A stretch of DNA of 64,000 nt, from positions 9,176,001-9,240,000 of the forward strand of contig JAWNGF010000001.1 in the NCBI GenBank assembly GCA_037039685.1, written 5' to 3'. Position numbers and translations under genes: made by a program. Positions 45,411 through 56,914 of the stretch are shown piece after piece. The DNA comes from Ceratobasidium sp. AG-K. Lineage: Eukaryota; Basidiomycota; Agaricomycetes; Cantharellales; Ceratobasidiaceae. Each line of letters opens with the position of its first letter. The first letter of the stretch is position 1. Under the pieces are notes generated by a model. The model was given only the letters and a program-made list of their open reading frames with translations. It was not told the DNA's origin and did no database searches.

Positions 45411-47453
45411 ATGGACAATCAATCCTCTAGTGCAGCGTCTCAAAGGAGCAAGGCTCCAACAGCAACAATAGTCAAAATCCAATCAAACCCCTCAAGAGGA
45501 GCAAGGGAACGGGCAGGCAATTGGACGGCACCACTTAGAAGCGGCAGCCGCACATCAAGACCCCCTTCTACCAGCGTTCCAGGAGGAATTGGCAACATTA
45601 TCGAAACATCAGGGACTTAAGAAGAAACCAGAATTTCAAACAAGCAAGGGTCCATCTCACCAACAATTCGAGTAGTTGAAAATCCAATCAATACACCGCC
45701 ACCAGCAGCTCCAGTCGTCACTTTCCATAGTGAAAGTGTGATTAGTCCTAGGGCTGTGCGCTTGATTAGGATACCAGGACCACTTAGAAATGCGACCCCA
45801 GGACCATTGAACACCAGAACAACAGGGACTAGACAACCCTTAGCATTTCCTGACTTTGGAATGCAATTTCCACCACCTATAGCCACCCCCACATCCATGC
45901 CACCACTAGTAGAAGTCCCTAGGACTCACAGTGCCCTGAGTGTTCCATCAACCTTCCAATCACAAGGAAGCGTTGAGTCTGCCTCTCAAGATGAAGGACT
46001 GAGACAAGAACAACTGATGGAAAATATGGAGGGAAATCCAATCCAAACCCTGGAAAGGATCTTCAACACCCTCCAGATCCAATATCAACAAGAGAACGCA
46101 GTCCAAGCCCTTAGAATTGAAGGGCTGGAACAATGATGGGATCTACAAACCCAAGATACAACAAATATGATGCAACGAATTGAGCGCATTGCCTCTAGAA
46201 CGGAAGATGGAGTCAATACTTTCTACAAAAGGCTGAGGAACGTTGATTGCGTTCAACAGTGAATCATCAATATCTTCAAACAATCGGTTGAAAATTGCGA
46301 ACAAATCAACAACAGGTTGAACAATTTTGATATCCTGATGAACCAAACCTTGCAAGGACATACCCAACAGATCTCATGCATTGAAGAAACCCTAGGAAGA
46401 ATGGCGGAAGGAATGAGGAACATGACCATCACCCTCGGAAGGATTGATGAGGAAGTCACCAAAGGTTTCCAAGATCAAACCAACCGACTCAGGGAAATCC
46501 AAACAGGGGGACAAGAAATGTTTGATCTCCTTGAGCAAATCGGAGTAGACGCCCAAGTAGAGTCGGATCATCGACGCAAGGAATCTAGACAAACTTCTAT
46601 GGAAAACCCAAACCCTAGGGAACCTCCCCCGCATAGGAGGAATATCTCACCCCAAGGAAGGCGATCTCCCTCATTTGAGGTACAAGGGCAATCAGGCTAT
46701 CAAGTCAGGGATGAAGGAAGAACCTTCATTTTTCAAACAGGACAAGGTGGAAACGGGAATGGATCTGGACCACACATCAAGATGCCCAAAGCATTTGAAG
46801 GAACAAGGGGAACAGCCGCCAAAACTTTCCTTGTGTGGATGAAAGCATTTTTCCGCCTGAACCCAAATCAATATGACACTGAGGAGTGGCGAATTGTTGC
46901 AACCCTCATGAATATGGCAGAAGGAGCAGCAGGAAACTGGGCACAGCCCGCCCTCAATCGGTACAACGACAACAAGAACCATCCTTGGCTGGAATCATGG
47001 GAAGTTTTCCAAAATGCCTATGAGAAACAGTGGAGTGACCCTAGCAAGAAAATCCAAGCAGAACAAGGGATTCAACGGCTCTACCAAAACAAATCTGTAG
47101 GCAAATATGTCTCTGAATTCCAACTTCTTGCACAAGACCTAGATTGGAACGATGCCGCTCTGATTGCTTGTTTCAGGCAAGGGTTGAGCAGAATGATCAA
47201 AGCAGAACTTATCCGCAAAGAACTCAGGGACAGGAGGGCCGCTGCACAAAGGGATTTAGAAGGATGGATTGACATTGCCCTCCAGGCTGAAGAAATCCAA
47301 AAACTCACCAATCCACAAAACAAGGGAAAAAAGGAAGACAAGGCCAAGGGATCCAGAACCACTAGACAAGTGAAAGGAGATCTAGTTCCGAAGGCAGAGA
47401 AAACACGCTGCAAGGAGAACAACCTCTGCATCAAATGTGGAGAAGCAGGACAC
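45411..47453 (+). pseudogene. Element C gag, three nonsense codons, cut at the zinc knuckle by element B
   Basis: One frame from MDNQSSSAASQ at 45411 is interrupted by TAA at 45618, TGA at 46134 and TGA at 46260; the TGAs fit decayed CGA codons. It has a Pro-rich N-terminus, a coiled coil, and a gag core from about 46770 (HIKMPKAFEGTRGTAAKTFLVWM, EVFQNAYEKQWSDPSKK, YVSEFQLLAQDLDW). The zinc knuckle begins CIKCGEAGH at 47428-47453 and is interrupted at its histidine; the final Cys of the C-x2-C-x4-H-x4-C pattern lies beyond element B at about 52113. Confidence 0.88.
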
Positions 47454-47953
47454 TGTCGTAAGCTTCTTCTTGGTGGCTATGAGACAAGCCGCGATGGAGA
47501 GTGGACGGCACTAAGACCTAAGTGACCTCTTGAACTGCAACACACTTAAGTGTCTGTAGGCTCTTGAGGGTAGGGGTGGTTCTAAGTGTCACTCAAAAAG
47601 GGGTGTTTTGACAAGACAAAACAAGCTGGGGTTACCAGGCTTGTTGGTCCTCTATATATATACGAGAAGTGGCCGAGTCATACAAGGCGCAGCCACATGA
47701 GTCACAGCAGTCAACCAGTCAGGAGTGTCCAAGTGAGTCATGCTGTATGAACAGACATGACTCGTTACAAAGCACAGCCGCGTTACACAATGTAACAGAA
47801 TAACCACAAGAAGGTGGCAACGCGGCAAACAGAAACGGGAACGTAACAGAAAGAGAGAGACAGGCGGGCGAGACAATGGGCGAGTCCAATGGAGTGAGCT
47901 AGCTCACAACATTACTCCCCCCTAAGAGACCGTCTAGGGGACCTGGACGGGCT

Positions 47954-48787
47954 CTATTGGATCCCACAATCCTTGCCCTTTGCAAGCATGTACTCCTCCA
48001 GTCCCTCGTCCTCCTCCAGAGTCAGGTCGATGGGATTGAAGACGGTATTTCCCGGTTCGTCCGAGAACTTCTCCCATTCTTCCCAAGTCTCCTCCTTCGT
48101 CCAATCCACATTTGTCCAGTCCAAAACCCTCTCCTGGGCCTCCACAAACTCCTCGTCCCACTGTCGCACATCGGGCTCTGCCTCCTTCCATGCCGACACG
48201 TCAGCCTCCTCCTTCTTCCACCAGTAAGGTTCCCATATGATCTCCTCCTTCTGGTATCTGCCTCGCTCCATCCTCCAGTCGCTTAGGTCCTTCTCGTAGT
48301 TGGCGTCCCAGGCATCGTTCCATCTAGGTCGGAGCGTTGGCTGCCTTCCGTTGTAACCTGGTACCCACTCGCTCGAGTACGCCCCTTCTTGTCCCCATTC
48401 AACCACTCCGAGCATGTGGGTGGAGAGGAGAACAACCTCCGAGACCTTGAATGCGGCGCACCCTCGGCAGACGAATATGTCCTTTCGTAGGAGCTGCATT
48501 TGTGTCGGCCATTTCTTCCCGACCCACTGGAATTCCCCCAGGTCTGAGTGGAGGATGTTGTCCGAGGCCCTGAAATGCATTCTCCCCAAGCCTTGTTGCG
48601 ACCTCTTGAAGACGTATAGGGCGGCCCCGGAGTTGAGGATCCTTGCCGTGGCAAAGGCAGGTCCCTCCAGGACGCGGGTGAGGTTGTTGGCGATGGTGGA
48701 ACGGGTGACAGCAGGCATTGTAGAGGGCAAAAGAGATTTAAAGCGTCGAGTTGGGAGTGTTTCTTGGAGTAGTAGCAAGTTTTGCAA
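47954..48787 (-). CDS. Element B third ORF, unknown 277-codon protein
   Basis: An open frame between chromodomain and 3' LTR, nearly identical to the D copy (59412-60245). The likely functional start is the internal MPAVTRSTIANN, 22 codons in. It carries LHSDLGEFQWVGKKW, a C-x2-C pair (VCRGCAAF), LLSTHMLGVVEWGQEGAYSS and a strongly acidic, Trp-rich C-terminal third (WEPYWWKKEEADVSAW; WTKEETWEEWEKF). No transmembrane segment, so not a classical envelope protein. It overlaps the post-chromodomain extension of pol in another frame. Function unknown. Confidence 0.6.
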   Translation of the reverse strand: MQNLLLLQETLPTRRFKSLLPSTMPAVTRSTIANNLTRVLEGPAFATARILNSGAALYVFKRSQQGLGRMHFRASDNILHSDLGEFQWVGKKWPTQMQLLRKDIFVCRGCAAFKVSEVVLLSTHMLGVVEWGQEGAYSSEWVPGYNGRQPTLRPRWNDAWDANYEKDLSDWRMERGRYQKEEIIWEPYWWKKEEADVSAWKEAEPDVRQWDEEFVEAQERVLDWTNVDWTKEETWEEWEKFSDEPGNTVFNPIDLTLEEDEGLEEYMLAKGKDCGIQ

Positions 48788-48891
48788 GTGACACTACTGG
48801 CTTTGCCGCCTCTGCCTTTTATCCTCCCTGGAGCGTAGTTAGATGGCATGGGAGCCTCGGGGTGTCGGCGTAGAAGGTCCTTGATAATCTT

Positions 48892-49542
48892 TTAAAGGTG
48901 ACCAAAATCTTCCGCCCTTTGTTCCGTGTCTTCTTCACTTCCATAACCCTTCCATCTGACCCTGTAAAAAAGACCGTCCTTTGTCTCTTTCCAGTCCAAA
49001 ATCTTTTCTACTTTGTATTCTTCTTCTCCTTCTTCTGTTATGATCGGCGGTGGTCGGGGTTGGTTACGGCTGAATTCAGTGTCTCCTTTGTAAGGGCTGA
49101 GCAAATCGATGTGGAAAACAGGGTGCACCCTCATTGTTGCCGGTAAGTCAAGCTCATAAGCGTGTGACCCTATCTGTCGCTTTACAACAAATGGCCCGTG
49201 CTTTTTGTTATCCAGTTTCTTTGAAGGTCTTTTTGTTTGAATGTTCTTTCCCAGCAGCCATACTAGATCTCCTTCTTGGTACTCGTTCTTTGGCTCTTCT
49301 TTTGGGAGCCTTTGGGTTTCCATTGACGCAATTGCTTCGTCGTGGATTTTACGCCATTTTCCTGTGATGTTGTTTGCTTCTGGAACCGCTGATTCTTCTG
49401 CTGAGATGTTCCACAGTGGTTCCCTTCCGTAGACAATTTCGAAAGGGGAACTACCTGTTATGCGGTGCTTCTGTAGATTATAGCTGAACTCCGCAATCGG
49501 TAATATGTCCGCCCAATCATCCTGCCGGTAGTTGACAAACGA
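48892..49542 (-). pseudogene. Element B integrase C-terminal part and chromodomain
   Basis: Continuation of pol after the stop at 49543. It contains RPSKKLDNKKHGPFVVKRQI (GPY/F-like module), VHPVFHIDLLSPY and the chromodomain EEYKVEKILDWKETKDG followed by FYRVRWKGYGSEEDTEQ. The stop that separates it from the upstream part is CGA to TGA relative to element D. Confidence 0.8.
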
Positions 49543-51609
49543 TCATAGCCAGCCTTCCATCCATTGATTGATTTTCTCCGTTATTCCATCTGTTTGGGGG
49601 TGGTAGGCAGTACTGAAACCTGGGCTAGTTCCAATCTTCTCATAAATGGCTTTCATAAGTTTGGAATTGAAAGTAGTCCCTCGGTCTGAGATTGTGCTTT
49701 TTGGAAAACCGTGCAGTTTCCAAACATTTGTGATGAAGAGATCTGCAAGGTCGCTTGCCGTGTGAGATTCTTTGCAGGGTATGAAGTGCGCCATTCTTGA
49801 GAATCGGTCCACCACTACTAAGATGCTATCTGATCCCCTGGATTTTGGCAACTTCACCACAAAGTCAAAAGCTATGTCTTCCCACGGTCCTTTTGGAATC
49901 TCCAGAGGCTTGATCGGGACTATTGACTTCGATCCCTTTGTCCGTTGGCAGGTCTCGCATGATTCCATGTATCTGTTTACGCTTTGCTTCATCCCTGGCC
50001 AGAAGTATCTTCTTGATATTAGTTCCAGTGTTCTAGCCTGTCCTTGATGTCCTGCAATTTTTGAGTCGTGATGAACTTGCATGATGGCTAGTCTGGATTC
50101 CTTATCTTCTGGCACGTAGATCCTTCCCTTGAACCATAATAGTCCCTCCTTGAAATCATAATCTTTTGCGCTGTGTTGTAGGGTTTTTGGTAACGTTTCC
50201 CTCGATTTGCAGATTTCTTTGATTCGTGCCAGTCCTTCATCTGTTTCCTGAGCCTCCTTGATAGTCTCTATGATGTTCGTGTCAACTTGTCCCATAAATC
50301 CCTTGAACTTTTCGGCAGATATCATAACTTGTTCAGGCGTCGGGATATCTTCATGGTCTGACCGTCTTGACAACAGGTCCGGTTTTGATGACAGGATTCC
50401 AGGGCGATATATGATGTCAAAGTTATAGGAAGCAAGCAATTGATGCCATCTTGCGTGTCGACGGTTGAACGTTCTTGCTTCTTTCCAGAATTGTAAGTTC
50501 CTATGGTCGGTGTAGATGGTGATAGGGTCCCTTGTTCCTTCAAGGTATAGCCTCCAATGTGTTAAAGATTCTATGATAGCCATAAGTTCTTTATCGTGGA
50601 CGTCGTAGTTGAGCTGAGCCTCGTTGAAAGACTTTGAAAGAAAAGCAATAGGGTGCAAGTAGCCATCGTCTTGTCTTTGCGACAAGATTGCTCCCATTGC
50701 TACTCCACTTGCGTCCGTCTCCAGGAAAAAGGGTTTGTCAGGGTTTGGATGGCGTAGAGTGGGTTCCTTGCTGATTTCTGTTTTTAGGGCCACAAATGCT
50801 TCCTGTTGATCGTTTCCCCATTCCCATTTGTTCTCCTTTCTTGTCAAGGTTGTCAGGGGTTTTGCTAGAACCTGTGTGGCCTGTTCTAGGCCACTAAGCC
50901 TTCGATCTATGGTGACCCTCATTCCGTCTATAACCCTAAGGGTAGCGTTGTGTCTTCCTTCTAGAAGGTCGTCTAGGTCATCTAAATTGCTGATTACAGT
51001 CCTGCTGCTAGAACTGGAACTTGAACTTGAGCTTCCTGGATCACCGGCGCTTTGTTGCACCGGTCCTGGTTGCTCGGAGTAACCTTGTGGGATATATGGT
51101 GGTGCTGGAATTGCCGGTGTGACTGGCTGGGAAGCCATTGGGACCGGTCCTGTGTTGGTGATGGTTCCTTCAATTTGAGGAACTGTAGGGACATTGGGAA
51201 CGTGCGGTGTAGGCAGAGGTCTAATAGGGACAAGCGATACGCCTCCATGTGCTTCGGGTTGGGGAGAAAAGAACTGTCTTCTATTTCCTAACGGCCACAA
51301 GGGGCGTGATGGCCCTGGAGTTGCAGTTGGTATGCGAATTGTTGCTGGAGTGGGGTCGTTTGTGAGATCTCCTGGTTCCCTATTTGTGATAGTGGGTTCT
51401 TCCTCTTGTACAACTGTCATGTTGGCTATGCCGAAAGCTCCTGGCATTGATGCTTGGCGTTGGGGGCGTGATCGGGTAGGACCTCCCGCTTGAATTTGTG
51501 CGATATCTTGTTTGTTCAATGATCCTGTGGGCCTTGCTGCCCGATTGGGTCCTCTTCTTGTTGATATAGTGGATGAGGGGCGTGACCCTCCATCTTCTTG
51601 AATAGACAT
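49543..51609 (-). CDS. Element B fused ORF: gag N-terminus joined in frame to RNase H-integrase
   Basis: 688 codons. The first roughly 255 residues are gag N-terminus (MSIQEDGG..., a Ser run near 51030, ISNLDDLDDL, a coiled coil to QATQVLA). At about 50868 the frame passes directly into KPLTTLTRKENKWEW, the RT thumb/connection, then RNase H (ETDASG, DKELMAIIES, IYTDHRN: all three carboxylates present), the HHCC zinc region and the integrase core to WMEGWL, where TGA replaces CGA. Compared with A, about 2.6 kb from gag to RT is deleted without frame loss. A few bases of microhomology (TTTGCTA-like) lie at the junction. Confidence 0.85.
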   Translation of the reverse strand: MSIQEDGGSRPSSTISTRRGPNRAARPTGSLNKQDIAQIQAGGPTRSRPQRQASMPGAFGIANMTVVQEEEPTITNREPGDLTNDPTPATIRIPTATPGPSRPLWPLGNRRQFFSPQPEAHGGVSLVPIRPLPTPHVPNVPTVPQIEGTITNTGPVPMASQPVTPAIPAPPYIPQGYSEQPGPVQQSAGDPGSSSSSSSSSSRTVISNLDDLDDLLEGRHNATLRVIDGMRVTIDRRLSGLEQATQVLAKPLTTLTRKENKWEWGNDQQEAFVALKTEISKEPTLRHPNPDKPFFLETDASGVAMGAILSQRQDDGYLHPIAFLSKSFNEAQLNYDVHDKELMAIIESLTHWRLYLEGTRDPITIYTDHRNLQFWKEARTFNRRHARWHQLLASYNFDIIYRPGILSSKPDLLSRRSDHEDIPTPEQVMISAEKFKGFMGQVDTNIIETIKEAQETDEGLARIKEICKSRETLPKTLQHSAKDYDFKEGLLWFKGRIYVPEDKESRLAIMQVHHDSKIAGHQGQARTLELISRRYFWPGMKQSVNRYMESCETCQRTKGSKSIVPIKPLEIPKGPWEDIAFDFVVKLPKSRGSDSILVVVDRFSRMAHFIPCKESHTASDLADLFITNVWKLHGFPKSTISDRGTTFNSKLMKAIYEKIGTSPGFSTAYHPQTDGITEKINQWMEGWL

Positions 51610-52100
51610 ATTGTATGTTGTTAAGCTTGTTTTGTAATGTCATAAGCTTCTTCTTGGTGGCTATGAGACAAGCTGCGATGGAGAGTGGACGGCACTAAGA
51701 CCTAAGTGACCTCTTGAACCGCAACACACTTAAGTGTCTGTAGGCTCTTGAGGGTAGGGGTGGTTCTAAGTGTCACTCAAAAAGGGGTGTTTTGACAAGA
51801 CAAAACAAGCTGGGGTTACCAGGCTTGTTGGTCCTCTATATATATACGAGAAGTGGCCGAGTCATACAAGGCGCAGCCACATGAGTCACAGCAGTCAACC
51901 AGTCAGGAGTGTCCAAGTGAGTCATGCTGTATGAACAGACATGACTCGTTACAAAGCACAGCCGCGTTACACAATGTAACAGAATAACCACAAGAAGGTG
52001 GCAACGCGGCAAACAGAAACGGGAACGTAACAGAAAGAGAGAGACAGGCGGGCGAGACAATGGGCGAGTCCAATGGAGTGAGCTAGCTCACAACAGACAC

Positions 52101-53689
52101 GCAATCGCTGATTGCAAGAAGGAATGGACCTACAAGGACAAAGGAAAAGCACCAGTGAAAGGGAAAGCCAGCGAAGTGAAGAAAGGAGAAACGGAGGAAA
52201 CCAAGTCCACCAATTCTGAGTTGGAAAACTAGATGGGCGTCTCTCCACCGTGTGTGAAGATGCCCCTATATCCTCTCTGCAAAATGTATACTACTGCAAA
52301 GCCACAAATGAATCACCTATGGTATATGCACAAGCAGAGGGAATCACAGAAAACATCTCGACTCTCATTGACTCTGGCTCTTCTAGAAACTTCATCAACC
52401 TGAACTTTGCAAGAAAAAACAATATCCCCTTGATCCCTTTACAAATGCCTAGAAGCGTGGAAATGATCGATGGGAAAACTCAAAAAGACCACATCCAGCA
52501 CCAATGCAAATTGAAATTTGACATAGAAGGAAGAACCTTCAAACAAAGATTCTATGTCATGCCTACAGGAACCCAACCAATGATCCTTGGTATGACATGG
52601 CTGAAGGAAACAAACCGCAAAATTTCCTGGGCCCCATTCTCTATCAAATGGAGAAAGGAGCCTGACATCCAAGCAAAAGCAGGGATGTTACAAGAACTTC
52701 CGGAAGAACTCAAGGACTTTGCCGATGTCTTTGATGAGGAGCAATATGACAAACTCCCGGAACATAGGGAGTGGGATTGCAAAATAGACTTCTATGACGA
52801 CAACAAGCTCCCAAAACCAAAAAAAGCTTATCTGCTCTCACCTAGAGAAAGGGAAGCCACAAAGGAGTATGTGAGGTCAGAATTGAAGTCAGGAAGAATC
52901 AGACCCAGCAACTCCCCTGTCGCTGCTAGCCTATTCTTTGTTACAAAGGCACTGAAACCAGGACAAACCGTGCCTGACCTGAGACCAGTTGTTGACTACA
53001 GAGGAGCAAACACGGAAACTATCCCAGACCGTTACCCCATTCCGCTGATGGATCAACTCCTGGAGATCTTCAAGAAGACTAGCGACAAATCAAATGAAGA
53101 ACTTTTTATCACCTCTCTAGACCTGAAGAACGGTTTCTGGAATGTGAGAATCAGGGAGGGGGACAAATGGAAAACAGCATTCAGCACTTCTGAAGGCCTC
53201 TTCAAATACACTGTGATGGCTTTTGGTCTGAAGAACGCACCTTCTACCTTCCAAAGAATGATGGACAATATTTTCAGAGACCAGATCGGAAAAAAGATAG
53301 TAGTCTACATTGACGATATCTTGATCATCTCTAGGGGAAGAGACCAACACACTTTGGACATCAGAGAAGTCCTTGAAAGGTTACGAAAAAACAATCTGTA
53401 TGGAAACCTCAAAAAGTGCACCTTTTACGGCAAAAAGGCCAATTGGGTAGGATTTGTTGTGGACGAAAACAGTATCTCCATGAACAAAGACAAGATCAAG
53501 ACTATTCAGGAATGGCCTATCCCGAAAACTGTCAAACAGCTACAAGCTTTCATCGGCTTCTGCAACTTCTACAGAAGATTCGTGGTTTCTTTCTCCTCCA
53601 TTGTCAAACCCCTGACTCTGCTTACATGAAAGGACCAGAAATGGGAATGGAAGGAGATACATCAAGAAGCTTTTGAAAACCTGAAGAAA
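52101..53689 (+). pseudogene. Element C end of gag, protease and reverse transcriptase
   Basis: Gag resumes at 52101 and ends at TAG 52230-52232; pol is in the -1 frame from about 52223. Protease has LIDSGSSRNF; the linker EDIQAKAGMLQELPEELKDFADVF-type segment follows; RT has FITSLDLKNGFW, FGLKNAPSTFQRMMD and VVYIDDILIIS with catalytic aspartates intact. A TGA at 53627-53629 (LLT-stop-KDQ) ends the first pol piece; the frame continues after it. Spacing downstream of the gag stop allows a GGGCGTC/GATGCCC stem. Confidence 0.88.
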
Positions 53690-55336
53690 ATGATCTCAGA
53701 AGAACCGGTACTGGCACACCCTGACGAATCAAAACAATACTTCCTAGAGACAGATGCCTCAGGAGTCACCTTAGGAGCAATTGTTAGTCAACGACTGGAT
53801 GATGGATACTTGCACCCAATTGGCTTCCTTTCCAAAAGCTTCAAAGATGCAGAATCAAACTATGACACACATGACAAAGAGCTCTTTGCTATCATTGAGG
53901 CACTGAGACACTGGCATATCCACCTTGAAGGAACAAAGGAACCAGTGATCATCTACACAGATCACAAAAACCTGACCTACTGGAAGGACTTGGTCAATTT
54001 CAACCAAAGACACCACAGATGGCTTCTCATGCTAGCAAGTTACAATTTCGAGATCCATTATCGTCCTGGGAAGATGTCGGAGAAACCAGATATTCTCTCA
54101 AGAAGAAGCAACCATGGGGACATAGCATCGGCAGAACAGACAATGATATCCGCCAAATGGTTCAAGGGCTTTGCTGCCTTGATGGGACCCGACCTCATGA
54201 CTGACCTCAAGGAAGCTCAAGAAGAAGATGAAAGCCTACAAACCTTGATTACCAGCACAAGGAACAAGGACTCTCTTCCACCATCAGTGAAGAAGCAATT
54301 CAAGGATTACAAATGGGAAGAGAACCTTCTATGGTATCAAGGAAGAATCATTGTTCCAGACGAAAAAGATATCAAACTGAAATTACTTCAACTACACCAT
54401 GACACGCCCATAGCAGGTCACCAGGGGCAAGCTAGAACCCTAGAACTTTTATCCAGAAGGTATTATTGGCCTGGGATGAAAGCTCAAGTCAATCGCTTTG
54501 TTGAAAGCTGTGAAATCTGCCAAAGAGGGAAGGGAAGCAAAGGACACCTACCGCTCAAACCCTTACCCATCCCGGAAAAACCCTGGCAAAACATCGCTTA
54601 TGATTTCATCATGAAACTCCCAAAGTCCAAAGGGTTTGACAGTGTCCTTGTTGTTATAGACCGCTTTTTGAGAATGGCACATTTCATCGCTTGCAACGAA
54701 GCCACCAACTTGGAACAACTTGCCGACATCTTCATCAAGGAAGTATGGCACCTCCACGGCTTCCCAAAAACCACTGTTTCCAACAGAGGAACTACTTTCA
54801 AATCCCACTTCCTGAAGGCGGTGTACAAGAGACTCAATATCCAACCAACCTTCAGCACTGCCTTCCACCCAGAGACCGATGGCCTTGCAGAGAAAACAAA
54901 CCAATGGCTAGAAGGATGGCTGAGAATATTTTGCAACCATCGACAAGATGACTGGGCCAAATGGCTACCAATCGCGGAATTCTGCCACAACAATCACAGG
55001 AATTGCATCACAAGCAAGTCACCCTTCAAAATTGTCTATGGAATGACTCCAAAATGGACCATTGAGGACTATATGACTCAATCTCCAGAAGCCAACAAAT
55101 GGACAAAGGATATGGAAGCTGTGTGGGAAGAAGCAAAAGCCATGATGGAATACCACCAAACAAAGGAAGAACTTCCAAAAAAGCAGTACAAAGAAGGGGA
55201 CAACGTGTGGCTCCTGACTACCAATATCAAGACCAGGCGCCCAAGCAAGAAGCTTGATGACAAAAAACTGGCCCCTTTGTTGTCAAAAAACAAATCTCTT
55301 CACACACCTACCAACTTGACCTCCCCAGGTCCATGA
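53690..55336 (+). pseudogene. Element C RNase H and integrase
   Basis: Same frame as RT past the stop: ETDASGVTLGAI, DKELFAIIEAL and IYTDHKNL give an intact RNase H triad. Zinc region HHDTPIAGHQGQ...CEICQ. The integrase core has YDFIMKLPKSKG, VVIDRFLR and then SNRGTTF, where the family has SDRGTTF: the second catalytic aspartate is asparagine. ETDGLAEKTNQW carries the glutamate. Near 55270 the frame shifts by one base within GPFVVKK-type sequence, ending this frame at 55336. Confidence 0.88.
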
Positions 55337-56613
55337 AAATACATGACGTCTTCCACGGAATCATGCTGACGCATTACAAGGAAGATACAGACTTCCATCG
55401 GAACCAACCTCGACCTCCGCTGATCGTTACGGAAGAAGGGGAGGAGGAACATGAAGTAGAAAAAATTGTTGATTGGCATCAAGACCCTGATGGGCTGAAA
55501 TATCACATCAGATGGAAAGGATATGGACCTCTAGAAGACACAGAAGAATGGGCAGAGACATTTGCCAATATGACTCCAGTGATGAAAAAATTCCAGAAGG
55601 ACTTTCCCACCGGCCCTCTTCCTCCGAATTTCAAACCACAAGAATACAAAAGGACAAGAGGAAAGGCAGCTGAAGTCCTCATCCCAGCTACTCAGCCTAC
55701 TACTCCCAGTCCGCTCTTAGCCTACTCTCCAAACACCGTTCCAAAAAACTTTTCTCCACTTTTGCAATGGCCCCCACCCGCTCCAACAACTCCGCTGCCC
55801 GCCTTAGCTCCTACAGGCTCAACACCGCCTATGGCAAGGCCATCATGGCCAGAGGACCTGGCGAATTCGCCATCAACTGCAGGGCCACAGCACCCTGGTC
55901 CCTCAAGGAGGCCAGGAAATTGGCCAACAACCTTGAGCCTGGGGTACACCTCGGCTATATCCCCCTTGCCAAGCAAGGCAACCTCAAATGGGACAAGGAG
56001 TGCAAGTCCCTCATCCACCCCCAACTCGGCTCCCTCTTATGGGTCAGCCACCCCAACACCCAGCCCTCGGACCCAACCAACATTGGCTGCAGCAAGTACT
56101 ACCACTGCTGCAGCTGCATTGGACTCACCGTCCGCGACGTCATCACCAAGAGCGCCAATGCCTGGAATAGAGACACTGGCTACAAGTGGGAAGGTGACAA
56201 GTGGTTCAAGCACAAAACTGACCCCCGCCTCGCATTGGCCAATGGAGGACACGTCGATGGCGACGGAATCTGGTGGAGCGATTGCTCCTACAACTTCACC
56301 AGCGGTTGGCCCGCCCCTTGTGAGTGGCAAAGAAAGCCTGAACCACCAGTCGCTGACAACACCTACCCCGATACCTCTTTCAACGCTGTCAATTGGTCAA
56401 AAGGCGCCAATGGAAACAGCCAAGTCGACATGGCCGACCAGCCAATGGAGCCAGGTGAAATCAAGGAGGAGGTGGTCGACATCCCCCCCCCCCTCCTATC
56501 ACCGACGAGGACGCCGAGTGTGTCAAGCGGGAGTGGAACGCGACATGGGACAGGGCCCGGGAAAACGTCAAGGCCCTCATCGCCGACGTCAGGCAGGCAA
56601 TTGCCAAGCTTGA
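55333..56613 (+). pseudogene. Element C chromodomain and post-chromodomain extension
   Basis: The frame restarts with MKIHDVFHGIMLTHY and carries the chromodomain HEVEKIVDWHQDPDGLKYHI, RWKGYGPLEDTEEW. Chromodomains direct integration to marked heterochromatin in chromoviruses. After about 55690 the frame is Pro/Ser/Thr-rich and is better explained as the shadow of ORF3, which uses another frame of the same DNA. Confidence 0.8.
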
Positions 56614-56914
56614 GCTCCACCCGCCCACCAATCGCATGCCTTGCAACGCGAACGTCTTGGAGGCCTACCGCCTCGTCCAGTGCGGATCCTGGACGGTCGA
56701 CCAACTCAACAAGTGGCTCGACCACCGACAAGAACAGTGGGAACTCCGGGAGCAACAAGAGCTCGAGCGTCTCCAGCAACAACACCAGGAAGAGCTGGAC
56801 CAAATCTACCAGGAGAAGTGGGACCGCATGAATGAGGTCCTTGAGTCGGACATGCGCAACCTTGCAGAGCGGGTTGGCTGGCTGGAACTAAAGGAATGGG
56901 TCGCCCGCAGATAG
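55767..56914 (+). CDS. Element C third ORF, unknown protein, one homopolymer frameshift
   Basis: From MAPTRSNNSAARLSS the frame encodes ARKLANNLEPGVHLGYIPLAK, a Cys-rich stretch (CSKYYHCCSCIGL), GDGIWWSDCSYN and PMEPGEIKEEVVDIPPP. In the C-run at 56484-56493 the frame is lost; one base away it continues as ITDEDAECVKREWNATW, a long coiled coil (EQWELREQQELERLQQQHQ) and ends LELKEWVARR at 56914. Codon usage and composition look protein-like in this frame, unlike the overlapping pol extension. No known domain was recognised. Its position matches ORF3 of A, B and D, but similarity to them is at most faint. Confidence 0.55.

Larger units (their letters stand above)
47454..52095 (-). mobile_element. 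Element B: Gypsy of the A/D lineage with a 2.6-kb internal deletion, TSD GACAC
   Basis: 458-bp LTRs (47454-47911 and 51638-52095) and perfect 5-bp duplications GACAC at 47449-47453 and 52096-52100. The PBS region (51620-51637) reads the same as in A, and a purine tract (GGGGGGAGTAA on the minus strand) abuts the 3' LTR. Internal parts: gag N-terminus fused to the end of RT, RNase H, integrase, chromodomain and ORF3. Most of gag, the protease and the RT catalytic core are missing, so it can only move, if at all, with help from relatives. The insertion postdates element C. Confidence 0.93.

Noticed and set aside
47954..48787. Third ORF as a retroviral envelope gene
   Set aside because: No signal peptide, no transmembrane segment, no furin-like site; called unknown instead.
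52215..52270. Canonical slippery heptamer in element C
   Set aside because: The best candidate, G GAA AAC, breaks the X XXY YYZ rule; only the stem-loop is convincing, so no frameshift feature is claimed for C.
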